A DNA stretch of 45,286 nt from the NCBI GenBank assembly GCA_020073445.1, contig JAIQFE010000040.1:1-45286 (forward strand). Reading direction: 5' to 3'. Positions 33,219 through 40,569 of the stretch are shown here, piece by piece. The stretch's first letter is position 1. Every line of letters starts with the position of its first letter. This DNA is from Terriglobia bacterium. GTDB taxonomy: Bacteria; Acidobacteriota; Terriglobia; Bryobacterales; Bryobacteraceae. The notes under the pieces are model-generated. The model was not told where the DNA came from. It made no database searches and was given only the letters and a program-made list of their open reading frames with translations. The position numbers and the translations under genes were made by a program.

Positions 33219-34160
33219 TTAGCGGGTCCCGACAGGTTGTGCAACCGGCGCGAGCCAGCCGTGCCGATCCGCGGATTTACCTTCCACCAGCGCGAAAAAT
33301 TCCTTTTGGAGCTTTTCCGTGATCGGGCCGCGCTTGCCGGTGCCGACCGGAATGCGATCCACCGAGCGGATGGGCGAAATCTCCGCCGCTGTTCCGGAGA
33401 AGAACACCTCGTCGGCGATGTACAGCATCTCGCGCGGGATCAGCGTCTCGGTCACCGTAATCCCCAGGTCCTGAGCCAGTGTGATCACCGTATCGCGGGT
33501 GATGCCGGGCAGCACGCTCGAACCGATCGGCGGTGTGAGGATCTTTCCGTCGCGCACCACGAACACGTTCTCGCCCGAGCCTTCGCACACATATCCCGAA
33601 ACGTCCAGCGCGATGCCTTCCGAGTATCCGTTGGCATGCGCCTCCATCCGGATGAGTTGCGAGTTCATGTAGTTCGCGCCGGCCTTGCTTAAAGTGGGCA
33701 GGGTATTCGGAGCCAGGCGGGTCCAGCTGGAAACACAGACGTCGACGCCCTCTTCCATGGCCTCCGCGCCCAGGTACTTGCCCCATTCAAAGCAGGCCAT
33801 ATAGGTCTCGATGGGGGTATCCTTGGTGGGCAGAACGCCCAGATCGCCATAGCCGCGAAAGACCAGGGGCCGCACATAGCAGGATTCCAGCTTGTTCAAG
33901 CGCACCAGCTCGTGCATCGCGGTCACCAACTCGTCGATCGCGTAGGGGATGGTGATGCGGTAGATCTTGGCCGAATCGTGCAGGCGGCGCATATGCTCGC
34001 GGCCGCGGAATATCGCCGGGCCGGCGGGGGTGGAATAGCCCCGGATCCCCTCGAAAACTGAGCTCCCATAGCTGGTCACATGCGCAAGGACGTGGATCTT
34101 GGCGTCATCCCACCCGATAAATTTGCCGTTGTGCCAGATCTTGTCCGTGGCTTTGATCAT
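33219..34160 (-). CDS. ilvE: Branched-chain amino acid aminotransferase
   Basis: This is a 313-residue class IV PLP aminotransferase for the last step of Ile, Leu and Val synthesis. It begins IWHNGKFIGWDDAKIHVLAH, followed by GSSVFEGIRGY, the PLP-binding lysine K159 in LSKAGANYMNSQL, DVSGYVCEGSGENVFVVRDG, SSVLPGITRDTVITLA and DEVFFSGTAAEISPI. The C-terminus continues about 20 residues past the usual end with RHGWLAPVAQP. A TATAAT box six bases ahead of the ATG suggests a leaderless transcript. A weak hairpin (33191-33216) follows the stop. Confidence 0.95.
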   Translation of the reverse strand: MIKATDKIWHNGKFIGWDDAKIHVLAHVTSYGSSVFEGIRGYSTPAGPAIFRGREHMRRLHDSAKIYRITIPYAIDELVTAMHELVRLNKLESCYVRPLVFRGYGDLGVLPTKDTPIETYMACFEWGKYLGAEAMEEGVDVCVSSWTRLAPNTLPTLSKAGANYMNSQLIRMEAHANGYSEGIALDVSGYVCEGSGENVFVVRDGKILTPPIGSSVLPGITRDTVITLAQDLGITVTETLIPREMLYIADEVFFSGTAAEISPIRSVDRIPVGTGKRGPITEKLQKEFFALVEGKSADRHGWLAPVAQPVGTR

Positions 34161-34166
34161 GAGATG

Positions 34167-34172
34167 ATTATA
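34167..34172 (-). promoter_or_regulatory. -10 box (TATAAT) placing the ilvE start at the initiation codon
   Basis: On the minus strand a perfect TATAAT is followed by six bases (CATCTC) and then the ilvE ATG. Transcription normally starts 6-8 bp after the -10 box, so the mRNA would begin at or next to the ATG. No good -35 box is visible, and there is no Shine-Dalgarno sequence. Confidence 0.5.
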
Positions 34173-34190
34173 GCCTGATCACCCCAACTT

Positions 34191-34811
34191 ATGACCCCGT
34201 CCCGACTTGCAAAATATGACGCGCTGCTGTTCGATTTCGACGGAGTGCTGGCCGACACCGAACGCGTCCATCACCGCGCCTGGAACCAGACTCTGGAACC
34301 CCTGGGGATTCAGCTCGATTGGCCCGCATATCAAAAGAACTTCGTGGGGGTTGCCGACGAAGTGGCTCTGCGGGAACGACTTCACATTGTGGACAAGGAT
34401 GCCGATCGCGGCGGTTTGGTCGCGCGGAAGCAGGCTTTCTTCCGCCAAGGCCTGGAGGAATCGCAGCCATTTCTGGCGGACACGGTTCGATTGCTGGAAG
34501 AGCTGCACAGTATCTATACGTTAGCCGTAGTTTCCTCAAGCTATAAATCAGAAGTCGAGCCGCCACTGGTGCGAGGCGGAATACGGGCCTGTTTCCAGCT
34601 GCTTATCACGGGAGAAGACGTGAAGAACTTTAAGCCTTCGCCGGAGCCATATTTGCTCGCCGCCGAGCGCCTGGGCGCGCGCCGGCCGTTGGTGATCGAG
34701 GACTCGGAAGCCGGGGTCGCGTCGGGCCAAGCGGCGGGGTTCGAAGTGCTGCGGGTCAGCGCGGTGGAGAACGTCGGGAGGGAAGTCCGGGAGCGCCTGG
34801 GACTAGGCTAA
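34191..34811 (+). CDS. HAD-superfamily hydrolase (beta-phosphoglucomutase-like)
   Basis: This is a 206-residue phosphatase or phosphomutase of HAD subfamily IA. Motif I is LLFDFDGVLADTE (nucleophile Asp in the DFDGV block), motif II is VVSSS, the motif III lysine lies in EDVKNFKPSPEPYL, and motif IV is VIEDSEAGVASGQAAGF. The helical cap lies between residues 20 and 85. Sequences with the PSPEPY-L and DSEAG layout include beta-phosphoglucomutases, phosphoglycolate phosphatases and sugar phosphatases; the substrate cannot be told. It is divergent from ilvE with only 30 bp between the start codons, and its stop overlaps the convergent coiled-coil gene by 9 bp. Confidence 0.9.
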   Translation: MTPSRLAKYDALLFDFDGVLADTERVHHRAWNQTLEPLGIQLDWPAYQKNFVGVADEVALRERLHIVDKDADRGGLVARKQAFFRQGLEESQPFLADTVRLLEELHSIYTLAVVSSSYKSEVEPPLVRGGIRACFQLLITGEDVKNFKPSPEPYLLAAERLGARRPLVIEDSEAGVASGQAAGFEVLRVSAVENVGREVRERLGLG

Positions 34812-35054
34812 GCCTTTGCCGCGTTCGATTTCGCTGACGCGCTCTTCGAGAAGCGTAAGCCGTTCTTCATGGGAGCGGATTTTGACCTCCGCGGGCCGGG
34901 CCCAGTTGTGGAACGCCCGCAGCACTTCTGTTTGCATATCCCGCGTTGCTTCGATCACTTGGTCGAACCGTGTGTCAACGCGGTCGAGACGTTCATCGAC
35001 ATGCGTGCGAAGTTCCTGGAGATCGTGCTTGGTGGCGTAGTTGTTGTCAGCCAT
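34803..35054 (-). CDS. Small coiled-coil protein
   Basis: This is an 83-residue cytosolic protein from ATG at 35052-35054 (a TTG at 35066 is an alternative). It reads as one long charged coiled coil: KHDLQELRTHVDERLDRVDT, RFDQVIEATRDMQTEVLRAF and SHEERLTLLEERVSEIERGK, with heptad leucines, valines and phenylalanines. KHDLQELR at the start is common in small coiled-coil proteins of soil bacteria. No function is known. It ends inside the 3' end of the HAD gene. Confidence 0.6.
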   Translation of the reverse strand: MADNNYATKHDLQELRTHVDERLDRVDTRFDQVIEATRDMQTEVLRAFHNWARPAEVKIRSHEERLTLLEERVSEIERGKGLA

Positions 35055-35168
35055 ACCGCTGTACAAATTGTCTCACGGACTCTATGCGATCACGACTATA
35101 GTGCTGGGGAGGGTGGACAATTCTCATGGCTTTGCTGGCCAGTGGGAGCACGCCCTCACGTGTTGAGA

Positions 35169-35196
35169 ACTTCCGATAACAGATATTATGTAATCG
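35169..35196. other. Probable chromosomal dif site (XerC/XerD recombination site)
   Basis: This 28-bp site has the dif layout: an 11-bp left arm ACTTCCGATAA (35169-35179), a 6-bp centre CAGATA and an 11-bp right arm TTATGTAATCG (35186-35196). Compared with the Bacillus subtilis dif as I remember it (left arm ACTTCCTAGAA, right arm TTATGTAAACT), the arms match at 9 and 8 of 11 positions. The inner dyad GATAA/TTATG is kept. dif is where XerCD resolves chromosome dimers, so the replication terminus would lie here. It is intergenic and A/T-rich in a G+C-rich genome, and borders an accessory segment. Confidence 0.65.
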
Positions 35197-35198
35197 GG

Positions 35199-35222
35199 GG
35201 TAGTGGTTCACGAACCACTACC
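35199..35222. repeat. Perfect 10-bp hairpin beside the dif-like site
   Basis: GGTAGTGGTT, loop CACG, AACCACTACC: a perfect inverted repeat starting 2 bp after the dif-like site. It has no U-rich tail, so it is not a standard terminator. It may be a binding site linked to the recombination site, or the edge of an inserted element. Confidence 0.55.
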
Positions 35223-35254
35223 TGTACTGTGGGCTAGTGGTCAAGTTTTGAAAA

Positions 35255-36223
35255 TCAAGCCCCACTCTTAAAACTAACGGCAGCAGATGCCAGCATCTCT
35301 TCACCAAGTCGTCTGCCCGGAATGTTGTTATCCATCACGAAGGTACAATTCACAAAAGTCACGTTTTCAAGAATTGTTCGTTGCCCCGAGTAATGAATCT
35401 CAACACCATCAAAAACCGTGTTACGCATTTGCCAGTCGTCCAAGCTGATTGCTCCACCTGTTGCAACTAGTAAAAGTGGCCCTCTGGGTAAAGCACCATT
35501 CTGATCCACGCCAATTCGGTCCATCCGAGCGGCTTGTTGAGCGGGCACACCTAGTCCTTGGGTGAAGGTAAGCACAGGCTCATGTTTCCCCGGTATGGGT
35601 GAAAAGCCATACCTCCATGTATTTCCGGGCTGGAGTGGTCCGACGGCTTGGGCAGAATCCGGTTTAGCGTTCAAGAAAGTGCGATAACCGACGAAGGCAA
35701 GGAAGGCTTGCCACTGCTCGGAATTCGGTTGGCCATGGGCCAGTAGCGTTTTCCCGGTTGAAACAACCTCCTGGACTGGCGTTTGGATTTTTCGTTGCTG
35801 GAGATGATTGGCGGCGTCTTTTAAGTCGGCGGCAGGGGCCGCCGGATTTTTGATGATGTTCTGAGCGGATCTGTCCAGAAGGCGGTCAACGTCGCGCCGC
35901 AGGCTCACGCCCTGCTCTTTCAGGCTTGTCAGTGTGGTCGATGGACCAATCAGCGCGTCAGTTATAGCGGATGACACGACAAAGCGTATCCCGCCAGCAA
36001 TAATTGCCAGTGTAGCCACAATTCCTGCGATCGCTCCAACGACCACAGGCCAAGTGTGCTTGGTTGGTGTTGGTACGGGCTGAGTTTGAAGTGAGGTAGA
36101 TTTTACGGATTCCGAAATCTTGTGGCCAATTTTGTTTAGAAGGGCCTCAAGCTCTTTATCCTGCATATCGGGTGAGTATACTACTTCCTCACTATTGGCG
36201 TGATTTTCCGCAATAAGAGACAC
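35255..36223 (-). CDS. Orphan membrane protein with C-terminal beta-helix-like segment
   Basis: This is a 322-residue protein from GTG at 36221-36223 with GGGAG six bases upstream; an ATG at 36166 is a shorter alternative. A cytosolic N-terminus of about 60 residues (MQDKELEALLNKIGHKISES) precedes one transmembrane helix (WPVVVGAIAGIVATLAIIAG) and a helical stretch (SLKEQGVSLRRDVDRLLDRS). The C-terminal 90 residues look like stacked strands: ISLDDWQMRNTVFDGVEIHY, then SGQRTILENVTFVNCTFVMD, close to pentapeptide or right-handed beta-helix coils. I recognise no family. The local G+C is visibly lower than in neighbouring genes, and the gene lies just past the dif-like site, consistent with acquired DNA. 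Confidence 0.6.
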   Translation of the reverse strand: MSLIAENHANSEEVVYSPDMQDKELEALLNKIGHKISESVKSTSLQTQPVPTPTKHTWPVVVGAIAGIVATLAIIAGGIRFVVSSAITDALIGPSTTLTSLKEQGVSLRRDVDRLLDRSAQNIIKNPAAPAADLKDAANHLQQRKIQTPVQEVVSTGKTLLAHGQPNSEQWQAFLAFVGYRTFLNAKPDSAQAVGPLQPGNTWRYGFSPIPGKHEPVLTFTQGLGVPAQQAARMDRIGVDQNGALPRGPLLLVATGGAISLDDWQMRNTVFDGVEIHYSGQRTILENVTFVNCTFVMDNNIPGRRLGEEMLASAAVSFKSGA

Positions 36224-36335
36224 AACCAACTCCCGGCCTGCCTAAGCTATCGTCAGGCCGTCAGCGCGGCTGCAATGTTCTGGGGACCCCTGCCAGGGTC
36301 CCTTCCGCCCCGATCCTATCACGTCCCGTCAAGGT

Positions 36336-36458
36336 TTACGCCGCCGCCCTTTCCATTCCCCGCTCTTCGGCTTCGAGCAGTACTACCAGATCGGACACTT
36401 CCCACACGTGATCCGTGACGCCAGCAGCCATCGCAGGCGTAACCCGCAGTCGTCTGAC
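36336..36458 (-). pseudogene. C-terminal remnant of an IS transposase, copy A
   Basis: On the minus strand the frame gives VRRLRVTPAMAAGVTDHVWE, VSDLVVLLEAEERGMERAA and a stop at 36336-36338. R-V-T-P-A-M-x-A-G-(I/V)-T-D-H-V-W is the usual C-terminus of a family of bacterial insertion-sequence transposases whose preceding motif is NFCRxH. Here everything upstream of it is missing and replaced by unrelated sequence. A second, frameshifted tail lies at 36921-37040. Confidence 0.65.
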
Positions 36459-36588
36459 CAGACGCTGAGGTTTTGGGCCTATGATCTCGGGGATTTAGGA
36501 TATCCACGATCTGCTTTTGATTGTCCACGTCAACGATACTCGTCGAGACGGTTTGAAGGACTTTCAATAAGTCGGAATATTCTCGCAA
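36459..36588 (-). pseudogene. Possible 5' fragment of an unknown gene, cut by the transposase remnant
   Basis: From a TTG at 36588 the minus strand reads as a plausible helical protein, REYSDLLKVLQTVSTSIVDV then DNQKQIVDILNPRDHR, before running out of frame into the transposase tail. The junction near 36460 looks like a breakpoint. The fragment is short and has no family match that I know, so it may be chance. Confidence 0.25.
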
Positions 36589-36646
36589 CTGATCTTCTTA
36601 TTCGTTAGCGTGCTTGCTCGGGTTGGCATGGTACGATCATGCCACG

Positions 36647-36919
36647 ATGCGCGCATTTGAGGTCTATCTAAATGGTGAACGGCTGTGTACTGCCGGAATT
36701 GGCGACGATGGCGTTCTGAATGCCATGGTTAATCACGTCAAGGGGCATGGTCACGATGAAGTTTTCCTTCGGGTAGGCGGGCTTGTCAGTCCGACGAAAG
36801 AGCATGTGAACTGGAAGGGTCTCCACCTTAAAGCGGGCGATGAAGTACGGGTGAGGATCACGGATTCAGACGAGGTAGACGAACCCGAGGCGCGCTTTCA
36901 GGTCGAACCTACTGGCTGA
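36647..36919 (+). CDS. Small hypothetical protein
   Basis: This is a 90-residue protein from ATG at 36647. It starts MRAFEVYLNGERLCTAGIGD and continues DGVLNAMVNHVKGHGHDEVF, then ends in an acidic, strand-like stretch (AGDEVRVRITDSDEVDEPEA). It reads as a compact alpha-beta cytosolic protein without signal or membrane segment. I have the impression of similar orphan proteins in planctomycetes and acidobacteria, but know no function. It is bracketed by two transposase tails in the opposite direction, which suggests it came with a mobile segment. Confidence 0.55.
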   Translation: MRAFEVYLNGERLCTAGIGDDGVLNAMVNHVKGHGHDEVFLRVGGLVSPTKEHVNWKGLHLKAGDEVRVRITDSDEVDEPEARFQVEPTG

Positions 36920-36920
36920 C

Positions 36921-37040
36921 CTAGTTCAAACTGAACCACTCCCAACCGGCCTGTCGTGGCCCTCGCTCTTCAGCCTCCAGAAGCGCCACCAAGTCCGACA
37001 CTTCCCATGAGCCGATCCGTCACGTCAGCAACCTCACTGA
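36921..37040 (-). pseudogene. C-terminal remnant of an IS transposase, copy B, frameshifted
   Basis: On the minus strand EVADVTDR is followed, after a frame change near 37010, by SWEVSDLVALLEAEERGPRQ, then AGWEWFSLN and a stop at 36921-36923. WEVSDLV-LLEAEERG is the same block as in the tail at 36336-36458. The frameshift and the loss of all upstream coding sequence make this a relic. Confidence 0.6.
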
Positions 37041-37091
37041 GGACAATTATCGGCAAGCGGGTTCGTCGGACTCGGCAAATGGGGTCGTCGT

Positions 37092-37430
37092 TCAGTTAGA
37101 AATCGAGCTGTACGAAATGATCGCTCCGCCGACGACGATAAACGCCCCGCCAAGCAAAACCGCGCTGCTGGGCTTTTGGTCGTAAACGATCCAGGAGATC
37201 GCCTGCGCCACCAGAAAGAATACGACCACGTACACGCCCAGTAGTTTTCCGAAATCCCACGGCGGGGAATTTACCACATATCCATAGCCGAACAGGGTCA
37301 GCGCCGCAGCTAAGAACCAGCCGAGCTTCGCGGGAGTCCTCGCGTGGAGGCCGGTACGCACCAGCGCGTCCCCGCCCGCTTCGAGAACGGCGGCCGCCAG
37401 CAGAAGGAACAGCGATTTTGACAAGCTCAT
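37092..37430 (-). CDS. Small four-helix membrane protein (DMT/SMR-like)
   Basis: This is a 112-residue protein from ATG at 37428-37430, with four transmembrane helices: LFLLLAAAVLEAGGDALVRT (with a glutamate at the position typical of SMR helix 1), LGWFLAAALTLFGYGYVV, LLGVYVVVFFLVAQAISWIV and SAVLLGGAFIVVGGAIISY. The length and helix pattern match small multidrug resistance or drug/metabolite half-transporters, which work as dimers. The substrate is unknown and the match is by pattern, so an unrelated four-helix protein cannot be excluded. Confidence 0.6.
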   Translation of the reverse strand: MSLSKSLFLLLAAAVLEAGGDALVRTGLHARTPAKLGWFLAAALTLFGYGYVVNSPPWDFGKLLGVYVVVFFLVAQAISWIVYDQKPSSAVLLGGAFIVVGGAIISYSSISN

Positions 37431-37507
37431 GTGACGTGAGATCACCCCTATTATTGTCTAAGGCCCCTCTAAGGTCCTGACGCCTCCCGTCCGATACTTT
37501 AATCGAC

Positions 37508-37714
37508 GTGAGTGCTCTGGCTATCAGTATCAAACCGCTCAACGATCACGAGCTGGCGATCGCCCAAACCGTGGATCGAATGACCACCGAGGGCTCGCTG
37601 CACCGTACCCCCATCCCCAAGATCGCTGCCGCGTTGGACTTCATGATGCACCGCTCCGATAGCGAGTTCCTGGTGAACTACATTCGCTGGCGGATGAACC
37701 ATCCTACGGCTTAG
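37508..37714 (+). CDS. Small hypothetical protein
   Basis: This is a 68-residue cytosolic protein from GTG at 37508. SIKPLNDHELAIAQTVDRMT, then TEGSLHRTPIPKIAAALDFM and SDSEFLVNYIRWRMNHPTA read as three helices with mixed charge. No domain is recognised. It is compact, has no signal peptide, and its codon use fits the neighbours. It converges on the gene at 37721-38104 with only 6 bp between the stops. Confidence 0.45.
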   Translation: MSALAISIKPLNDHELAIAQTVDRMTTEGSLHRTPIPKIAAALDFMMHRSDSEFLVNYIRWRMNHPTA

Positions 37715-37720
37715 CGAACC

Positions 37721-38104
37721 TTATTTGAAGGCTGTGGCGGACTGAGGCAACGCAGGCTGCAGCAATACGGGTTGATTCCAGTTCCGCACGGCCACAGCGG
37801 AGATGGCCGCGCCCGTCCCGTAGTTTGCCCAGGTCCAAAAGTTTCGCGTCTCGGGGTGCTTCCGTAGGATCATCCGTTCCGCGAGGATCACTCCGGCGGT
37901 GATACCGGACTTTATAGCCATCTGCCGGCCGCCGAACTGGCCCCTTCCGAGGAGTGGATTGGATTCCATGGCGCCGCGGGAACTCAAGGTATCCATCGCG
38001 TTCGCGCCCACGAAGAACCCCACGGAAATATTCCAGTTGCGCTGCGCATGGTCCTGGGCGTATGCCGTCAGCATCGATAGCAGCAGCACGGCGAACAGCT
38101 TCAT
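37721..38104 (-). CDS. Hypothetical secreted or membrane protein
   Basis: This is a 127-residue protein with a signal peptide (MKLFAVLLLSMLTAYAQ). The mature part, NWNISVGFFVGANAMDTLSS then RGAMESNPLLGRGQFGGRQM, followed by AIKSGITAGVILAERMILRK and FWTWANYGTGAAISAVAVRN, carries two weakly hydrophobic helices. The D-x-x-S-S-R-G-x-x-E-x-N-P-L-L pattern recurs in small acidobacterial membrane proteins resembling DUF5658-like families. The function is unknown. Confidence 0.6.
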   Translation of the reverse strand: MKLFAVLLLSMLTAYAQDHAQRNWNISVGFFVGANAMDTLSSRGAMESNPLLGRGQFGGRQMAIKSGITAGVILAERMILRKHPETRNFWTWANYGTGAAISAVAVRNWNQPVLLQPALPQSATAFK

Positions 38105-38160
38105 GCTGTCTCTATCGACGAGTCCGCCGAAGATAATAGTGTTTTTTTGAGGGCCGGCGG

Positions 38161-38487
38161 CTAACTTGCTGTGGGGTTGGCAGATCGGTAGGCAGCCATC
38201 AGATCCGCCACGGCGATGCCGTTAATCGTCATCCCGTCCGTCATGCTTTCGACGATGGAAGCCCCCCGCAGATTCGCCTGGCTGATCCGCACTCCCGAGA
38301 GATTCGCGTCGCGGATGGTGGCGTCCGAAAGATTGACGTCGTCGAAGGACGCGCCCGAGAGATTCACGTCGCGGAACGACGCGGCGGCAAGTTTCACATC
38401 GGTAAATGTCGACCCGGACATATCGCTGCCCGTGGCTTCGACGGGTTGCTTCATACGCTCCAGCTTGATCGCCTGTTCCGTGCTCAT
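38161..38487 (-). CDS. Small pentapeptide-repeat protein
   Basis: This is a 108-residue protein from ATG at 38485-38487 (MSTEQAIKLERMKQPVEATG). The middle is a regular pentapeptide helix: FTDVKLAAASFRDVNLSGAS then FDDVNLSDATIRDANLSGVR and ISQANLRGASIVES, with the central Leu/Phe every five residues. The end (MTINGIAVADLMAAYR) matches the MT-NG-V-L--Y tail found in many small pentapeptide proteins. It is cytosolic, of unknown role. Confidence 0.8.
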   Translation of the reverse strand: MSTEQAIKLERMKQPVEATGSDMSGSTFTDVKLAAASFRDVNLSGASFDDVNLSDATIRDANLSGVRISQANLRGASIVESMTDGMTINGIAVADLMAAYRSANPTAS

Positions 38488-38520
38488 GGTCCATCGATTA
38501 TCGCAGACTAAGGCACGGCT

Positions 38521-38564
38521 CAAAAAAATGGCCCGGTGGTGTGATTTTCATTCACCGCCGGGCC
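38521..38564 (-). terminator. Intrinsic terminator of the FecR/DUF6600 gene
   Basis: On the minus strand a 12-bp stem (38553-38564 with 38530-38541, one G-U pair) with an 11-nt loop is followed by A and seven T (38521-38528 on the plus strand are C and seven A). It lies about 30 bp after the stop of the FecR/DUF6600 gene. Confidence 0.9.
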
Positions 38565-38595
38565 TTCTTGAGGGAAGAAAAAATCTGGAAATCGG

Positions 38596-40569
38596 TTATC
38601 GCTTGTGGCCGCCGCCGCCGTGCGATTCGCCGCCACGGTTGCCGCCTCCGCCACCAGCACCGCCACCGCGAGGCTGACCACCGCCTCCGCCGCCACCGGG
38701 GAATCCACCACCGCCTCCGCCCCCGGGGAATCCGCCGCCGCCTTGCGGACGAGGCGCCCCGAATCCTCCACTAGGCGGTTGAGGACGGCTCACTTGCGGT
38801 GCAGGCTGCGCCCGTTCGCGAACGATGGGCGGGCTGATGCGAACTGGCTGCTGCTGTGGCGCGCTTTGCCGCATGTTTTCCCGCGGCGAGCTTTGCTGGA
38901 TATTTTCGCGCGGCGCGCTCTGGCGCAGGCTGGGAGCAGCCTGCGATGCCGGGCCGTTATTGCGTCCGCCGCCGACTACCGCGGGCGAGTTCTGCCGTCC
39001 GCCTTCAAACGTCCGCCAGCCGCCCCTGTTGTTCGGATTGTTGTTCGGACTATTCGAATTATTGTTCACTACGCCGTTGGAAACGGGTCCGTTGCGCGGG
39101 TTGCCGCCGGGTGCAGTAACATTCCCGCGCGGCGCCGAAGACTGCCCGAAGGTCTGCGTCGGCCTTACCTGCGTCGCCGGGTTGCGCTGGGCGAAGCGCG
39201 TGTTGGCGTTCACCCTCGGCAACGACTGCGTGTTCACCCGGGCGTCCGACATGCGCCTGGATTCGGCCGATGGGGTGAACGGCAGTCTGCCCTGCACCGA
39301 GCCCGCACGCGCCAGGTCGCTATTCGAAGCGCGCACGAAGTTATTCGAGTTGATAAAGCGGCCGCGGTTGAAATCGTTGGCGTTGACGCTGGTCACGCCG
39401 GTGCGCCCGTTGACGAACCGCGCATTGCGGAAATTGTTCACCACCGTCACGTTGTTCACGATGGTGGTGTTGTTGAATCCGCGCCCGTACCACGGGCGGA
39501 ACCGTTCGTACGGAGCCAGCGGAACCCAGCCTACGTTTCCGAACCCAAATCCGAATCCGAAGCCGATACCCGGAGTGCCCCAGCCGAAGAATCCGACCAG
39601 CGCCGGCCTCCAGTAGTGGCGGCCGTAGATCGGACCCGGATACCAGGCCCAACCGAAGGAACTCATGTACCAGTTGCCGTAATGATACGGCGCCCAGCCC
39701 CAAGGATCGCCGCTGACCCAGGTCCAGCCGTAGTAGGGTTCATCCACCCAGCGGCCCACCCGGTACGGAGCCCAGTCGGCATCCACGTTGGGAACCCAGA
39801 CGTTCCCGTACTGCGGATCGTTGTTCCAGCGGCCGTAGGTATCCAGATCCTCGGCGCCCACGATGTCCGGATTCACGTAGCGATAACTCTGGGTGCGCTC
39901 GAGCAGACGGTCGCGGTCGGCATTCCAGCGGTCCCATTCATCCTGCGGGATGGCCGCGTTAATCATGTACTCGGGATCGGACGGCGTACCGCGCGCTTCC
40001 ATGGTGCGGCCGGAGGTAAGTGTTTCGGTGCCACGCGGCGAGAAAATTTCGGCGCGGCCGGATCGGACCGTGATTTCGGTCTCCCCGTCAGGAAAAACGG
40101 TGACGCGATAGCTTCCCTGCTCGAGGGGCCGCACGGAAACCGTCGGCGTGCTAATTTCGATGTCCGCGCCGCTGTCGCGCAAGACGCGGAACGTGGTTGT
40201 ACCCACCGCGACCTGGACCAGATAACGCCGGTCCTCCAGTTCGCCCATGCGAACCTCGGTAGCCGTACCCAGGCGGATCATGTTGCCCCAGTCAAACTGG
40301 ATTTCGGCCCGCGAGTTCTGGCCGGTGGCCAGGTGATCCTCAACCACCAGAGGCCCATTCTGGGCGGCCGCGGTCAGATCGCCCGAATCGCCGCGCCGCA
40401 CCGAGACGTCGCCGTTGACCAGGCTGATGCGTGCCACGCCGTGCTCGGGAGCGTATCCATCGTCATCCTGCTGCTGGGGCTGCTGCGCCCACACGGAGAC
40501 CGCGCCGGTCAGCAATACCGCTAATATCGCTTGCGTCGTTGCTCGCGCCGTTTGTCGCAGCATGGTCAT
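38596..40569 (-). CDS. Large secreted FecR-domain / DUF6600 protein
   Basis: This is a 657-residue exported protein. A signal peptide (about residues 1-28, ending VWAQQ) is followed by a FecR-like domain near 40-195 (GVARISLVNGDVSVRRGDSG, FDWGNMIRLGTATEVRMGEL, IEISTPTVSVRPLEQGSYRV). A Trp/Tyr-rich DUF6600 region spans about 230-340 (WNNDPQYGNVWVPNVDADWA, PYRVGRWVDEPYYGWTWVSG, DPWGWAPYHYGNW). The last 300 residues are low complexity: Asn/Arg-rich, then Gln/Pro-rich, then a Gly-rich tail of GGGGFPGG-like units. It has no membrane anchor. It is probably a surface or periplasmic structural protein; the role is unknown. GAGG precedes the ATG. Confidence 0.82.
   Translation of the reverse strand: MTMLRQTARATTQAILAVLLTGAVSVWAQQPQQQDDDGYAPEHGVARISLVNGDVSVRRGDSGDLTAAAQNGPLVVEDHLATGQNSRAEIQFDWGNMIRLGTATEVRMGELEDRRYLVQVAVGTTTFRVLRDSGADIEISTPTVSVRPLEQGSYRVTVFPDGETEITVRSGRAEIFSPRGTETLTSGRTMEARGTPSDPEYMINAAIPQDEWDRWNADRDRLLERTQSYRYVNPDIVGAEDLDTYGRWNNDPQYGNVWVPNVDADWAPYRVGRWVDEPYYGWTWVSGDPWGWAPYHYGNWYMSSFGWAWYPGPIYGRHYWRPALVGFFGWGTPGIGFGFGFGFGNVGWVPLAPYERFRPWYGRGFNNTTIVNNVTVVNNFRNARFVNGRTGVTSVNANDFNRGRFINSNNFVRASNSDLARAGSVQGRLPFTPSAESRRMSDARVNTQSLPRVNANTRFAQRNPATQVRPTQTFGQSSAPRGNVTAPGGNPRNGPVSNGVVNNNSNSPNNNPNNRGGWRTFEGGRQNSPAVVGGGRNNGPASQAAPSLRQSAPRENIQQSSPRENMRQSAPQQQPVRISPPIVRERAQPAPQVSRPQPPSGGFGAPRPQGGGGFPGGGGGGGFPGGGGGGGQPRGGGAGGGGGNRGGESHGGGGHKR

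Noticed and set aside
35199-35222. The hairpin beside the dif-like site as a terminator of the orphan membrane protein gene
   Set aside because: The stem is good, but there is no U-tract on the minus strand and it lies over 30 bp past the stop.
36319-36588. An 89-residue minus-strand gene
   Set aside because: Its second half runs out of frame through the transposase tail; at most the first 40 codons are a gene fragment.
38630-38760. Tandem repeats near the end of the FecR/DUF6600 gene
   Set aside because: These are Gly-codon low-complexity coding sequence, irregular in length, not a CRISPR or a DNA tandem repeat element.
38605-40524. Plus-strand frame of 639 codons opposite the FecR/DUF6600 gene
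   Set aside because: An Ala/Arg-rich shadow; the minus frame has a signal peptide, known domains and its own terminator.
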